5,453 bases of DNA from an uncultured Selenomonadaceae bacterium (GTDB taxonomy: Bacteria; Bacillota; Negativicutes; Selenomonadales; Selenomonadaceae). Every line of letters starts with the position of its first letter. Within the stretch, counting starts at the first letter, position 1. The DNA is taken from the NCBI GenBank assembly GCA_910579115.1, contig CAJTSO010000078.1:1-5453 (forward strand), read 5' to 3'. Positions 4,706 through 5,453 of this stretch are shown in pieces. The notes beneath the pieces are model-generated. The model made no database searches and was not told the DNA's origin. It saw nothing but the letters and a program-made list of their open reading frames with translations. Made by a program: the position numbers and the translations under genes.

Positions 4706-5453
4706 ATGGAAGAAGCAAATCTGGACAAAAAAGGAATACTGTTGGAAACTGGGACAAATGAATTTGAAATCGTCGAGTTTAATATTGGCAATATAAATTA
4801 TGGTATCAATGTGGCAAAGGTCCGGGAAGTTCTCATCGCTTCATCCTTCCCAGTGACCAAAATGTCCCAGTCTCATCCTTATGTGGACGGACTGTTCACC
4901 CTGCGTGACAGGGCTATGCCGTTGGTAAATATGGCTCGCTGTCTCAATGTTCCCAGTAACGGCGGCTCCAAAGACATCATAATTGTTACCGAGATAAATA
5001 ACTACAATATTGGCTTTTTGGTGGACGGGGTTTCCCGCATCCACCGCATCTCCTGGAAAAATATGGAACCGGCCCCTGAGGTAGGTGGAGATTCCAGAGT
5101 CACCGGTATCATCAAAATGGAGAACAAGATTGTTCTCCTCATTGATTTTGAAACCATCATTGCCGAGATCAATCCGGAAATCAACGCTAAGCTGACCACC
5201 GTTGATGATGCCGGTCAGGATTTGAAGCTCCGCCGGGGCGGGGCGCGTATCGTTGTGGCGGAGGACTCCATCCTGTTGCGGAATCTGCTGGTATCCACCC
5301 TTCGCGAGGCAGGTTATGTGCTTGTCCAGGACTTCGGCAACGGCAAAGCTGCTTGGGAGTTTTTGGAATCTGTGGCTAACCGGGAGGGGGACATCACGGA
5401 TCAGGTTCGCCTCATCGTCAGTGACATTGAGATGCCCCAAATGGATGGCCACC
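4706..5453 (+). CDS. cheV: Chemotaxis protein CheV (CheW-like domain fused to a receiver domain), 3'-truncated
   Basis: CheV couples chemoreceptors to the CheA kinase through its CheW-like domain; phosphorylation of its receiver domain tunes adaptation. The frame is open to the right edge (249 codons). Residues about 18-157 form the CheW domain: FEIVEFNIGNINYGINVAKVRE, GLFTLRDRAMPLVNM, IGFLVDGVSRIHRISWKNM and VTGIIKMENKIVLLIDFE. A linker (158-178) leads to the receiver: RIVVAEDS (181-188, acidic pocket E186-D187) and LIVSDIEMPQMDG (236-248), with D240 the expected phosphorylation site. About 55-60 residues, including the conserved Thr/Ser and Lys, lie beyond the window. Start ATG 4706 follows a G-rich stretch (4693-4700) at five bases; in-frame ATG 4691 would add five residues and cannot be excluded. 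The gene is 110 bases past cvfB with its own candidate promoter, so it probably starts a new unit. It implies a motile or chemotactic host. Confidence 0.95.
   Translation, partial: MEEANLDKKGILLETGTNEFEIVEFNIGNINYGINVAKVREVLIASSFPVTKMSQSHPYVDGLFTLRDRAMPLVNMARCLNVPSNGGSKDIIIVTEINNYNIGFLVDGVSRIHRISWKNMEPAPEVGGDSRVTGIIKMENKIVLLIDFETIIAEINPEINAKLTTVDDAGQDLKLRRGGARIVVAEDSILLRNLLVSTLREAGYVLVQDFGNGKAAWEFLESVANREGDITDQVRLIVSDIEMPQMDGH
5119..5138 (+). repeat. Intragenic inverted repeat in cheV
   Basis: Perfect 9-bp arms, GGAGAACAA (5119-5127) and TTGTTCTCC (5130-5138), are separated by two bases. It falls in the end of the CheW-like domain (MENKIVLL). It may form an mRNA hairpin or be a by-product of coding; no T-run makes it a terminator. 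Confidence 0.35.

Noticed and set aside
4841..5452. Open frame of about 200 codons on the minus strand at the right edge
   Set aside because: It is antisense to the clear CheV coding sequence, and its translation shows no recognisable motif.
1..5453. CRISPR array, tRNA/rRNA, insertion sequence, toxin-antitoxin or defence system
   Set aside because: No regularly spaced repeats, no RNA-gene signature, no transposase or terminal repeats, and every sizeable frame except the 116-residue protein is assignable to a housekeeping or chemotaxis family.

Overview
The window is a dense, single-strand (all +) block of housekeeping genes from what looks like a motile, Gram-positive-type Firmicute, most likely a member of the Clostridia. 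The grounds are the order proA, nadD, yqeK, LCP protein, rsfS, cvfB; purine-rich Shine-Dalgarno sites; a LytR-CpsA-Psr cell-wall protein; and a CheV chemotaxis protein. An Oscillospiraceae/Lachnospiraceae-like gut or anaerobic source would fit, but that is a low-confidence inference from gene order and moderate GC content judged by eye.

Layout. Bases 1-620 hold the C-terminal half of ProA (proline synthesis), cut by the left edge. Bases 635-985 encode a small acidic protein with one C-terminal membrane helix that I cannot assign. Bases 1000-3655 carry the conserved set nadD (NAD synthesis), yqeK (HD-domain Ap4A hydrolase), an LCP-family membrane protein and rsfS (ribosome silencing factor). 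Bases 3657-4595 encode a CvfB-type protein with S1 repeats and a winged helix. These six genes and the proA end are separated by at most 14 bases, or overlap, so they read as one co-directional transcription unit that probably begins left of the window. Possible rsfS starts include an ATG that would overlap the LCP gene and a TTG just after it.

Bases 4596-4705 are the only real intergenic gap. The gap holds a plausible sigma-A-type promoter, a perfect 7-bp inverted repeat containing a CCGATAT string, and no clear rho-independent terminator. It leads into cheV (4706 to the right edge), a CheW-receiver fusion cut off just after its phosphorylatable aspartate.

Functionally, the main block joins amino-acid and NAD synthesis, alarmone-type dinucleotide turnover (YqeK), control of ribosome assembly and subunit joining (RsfS), RNA-binding regulation (CvfB) and cell-wall polymer attachment (LCP). 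That is a growth and starvation-linked housekeeping cluster. CheV opens a new unit for chemotaxis. I see no mobile element, CRISPR array, RNA gene, toxin-antitoxin pair or defence system. The most noteworthy items are the unassigned membrane protein, the divergent front half of the LCP active site, two neighbouring perfect palindromes inside cvfB, and the structured leader of cheV.
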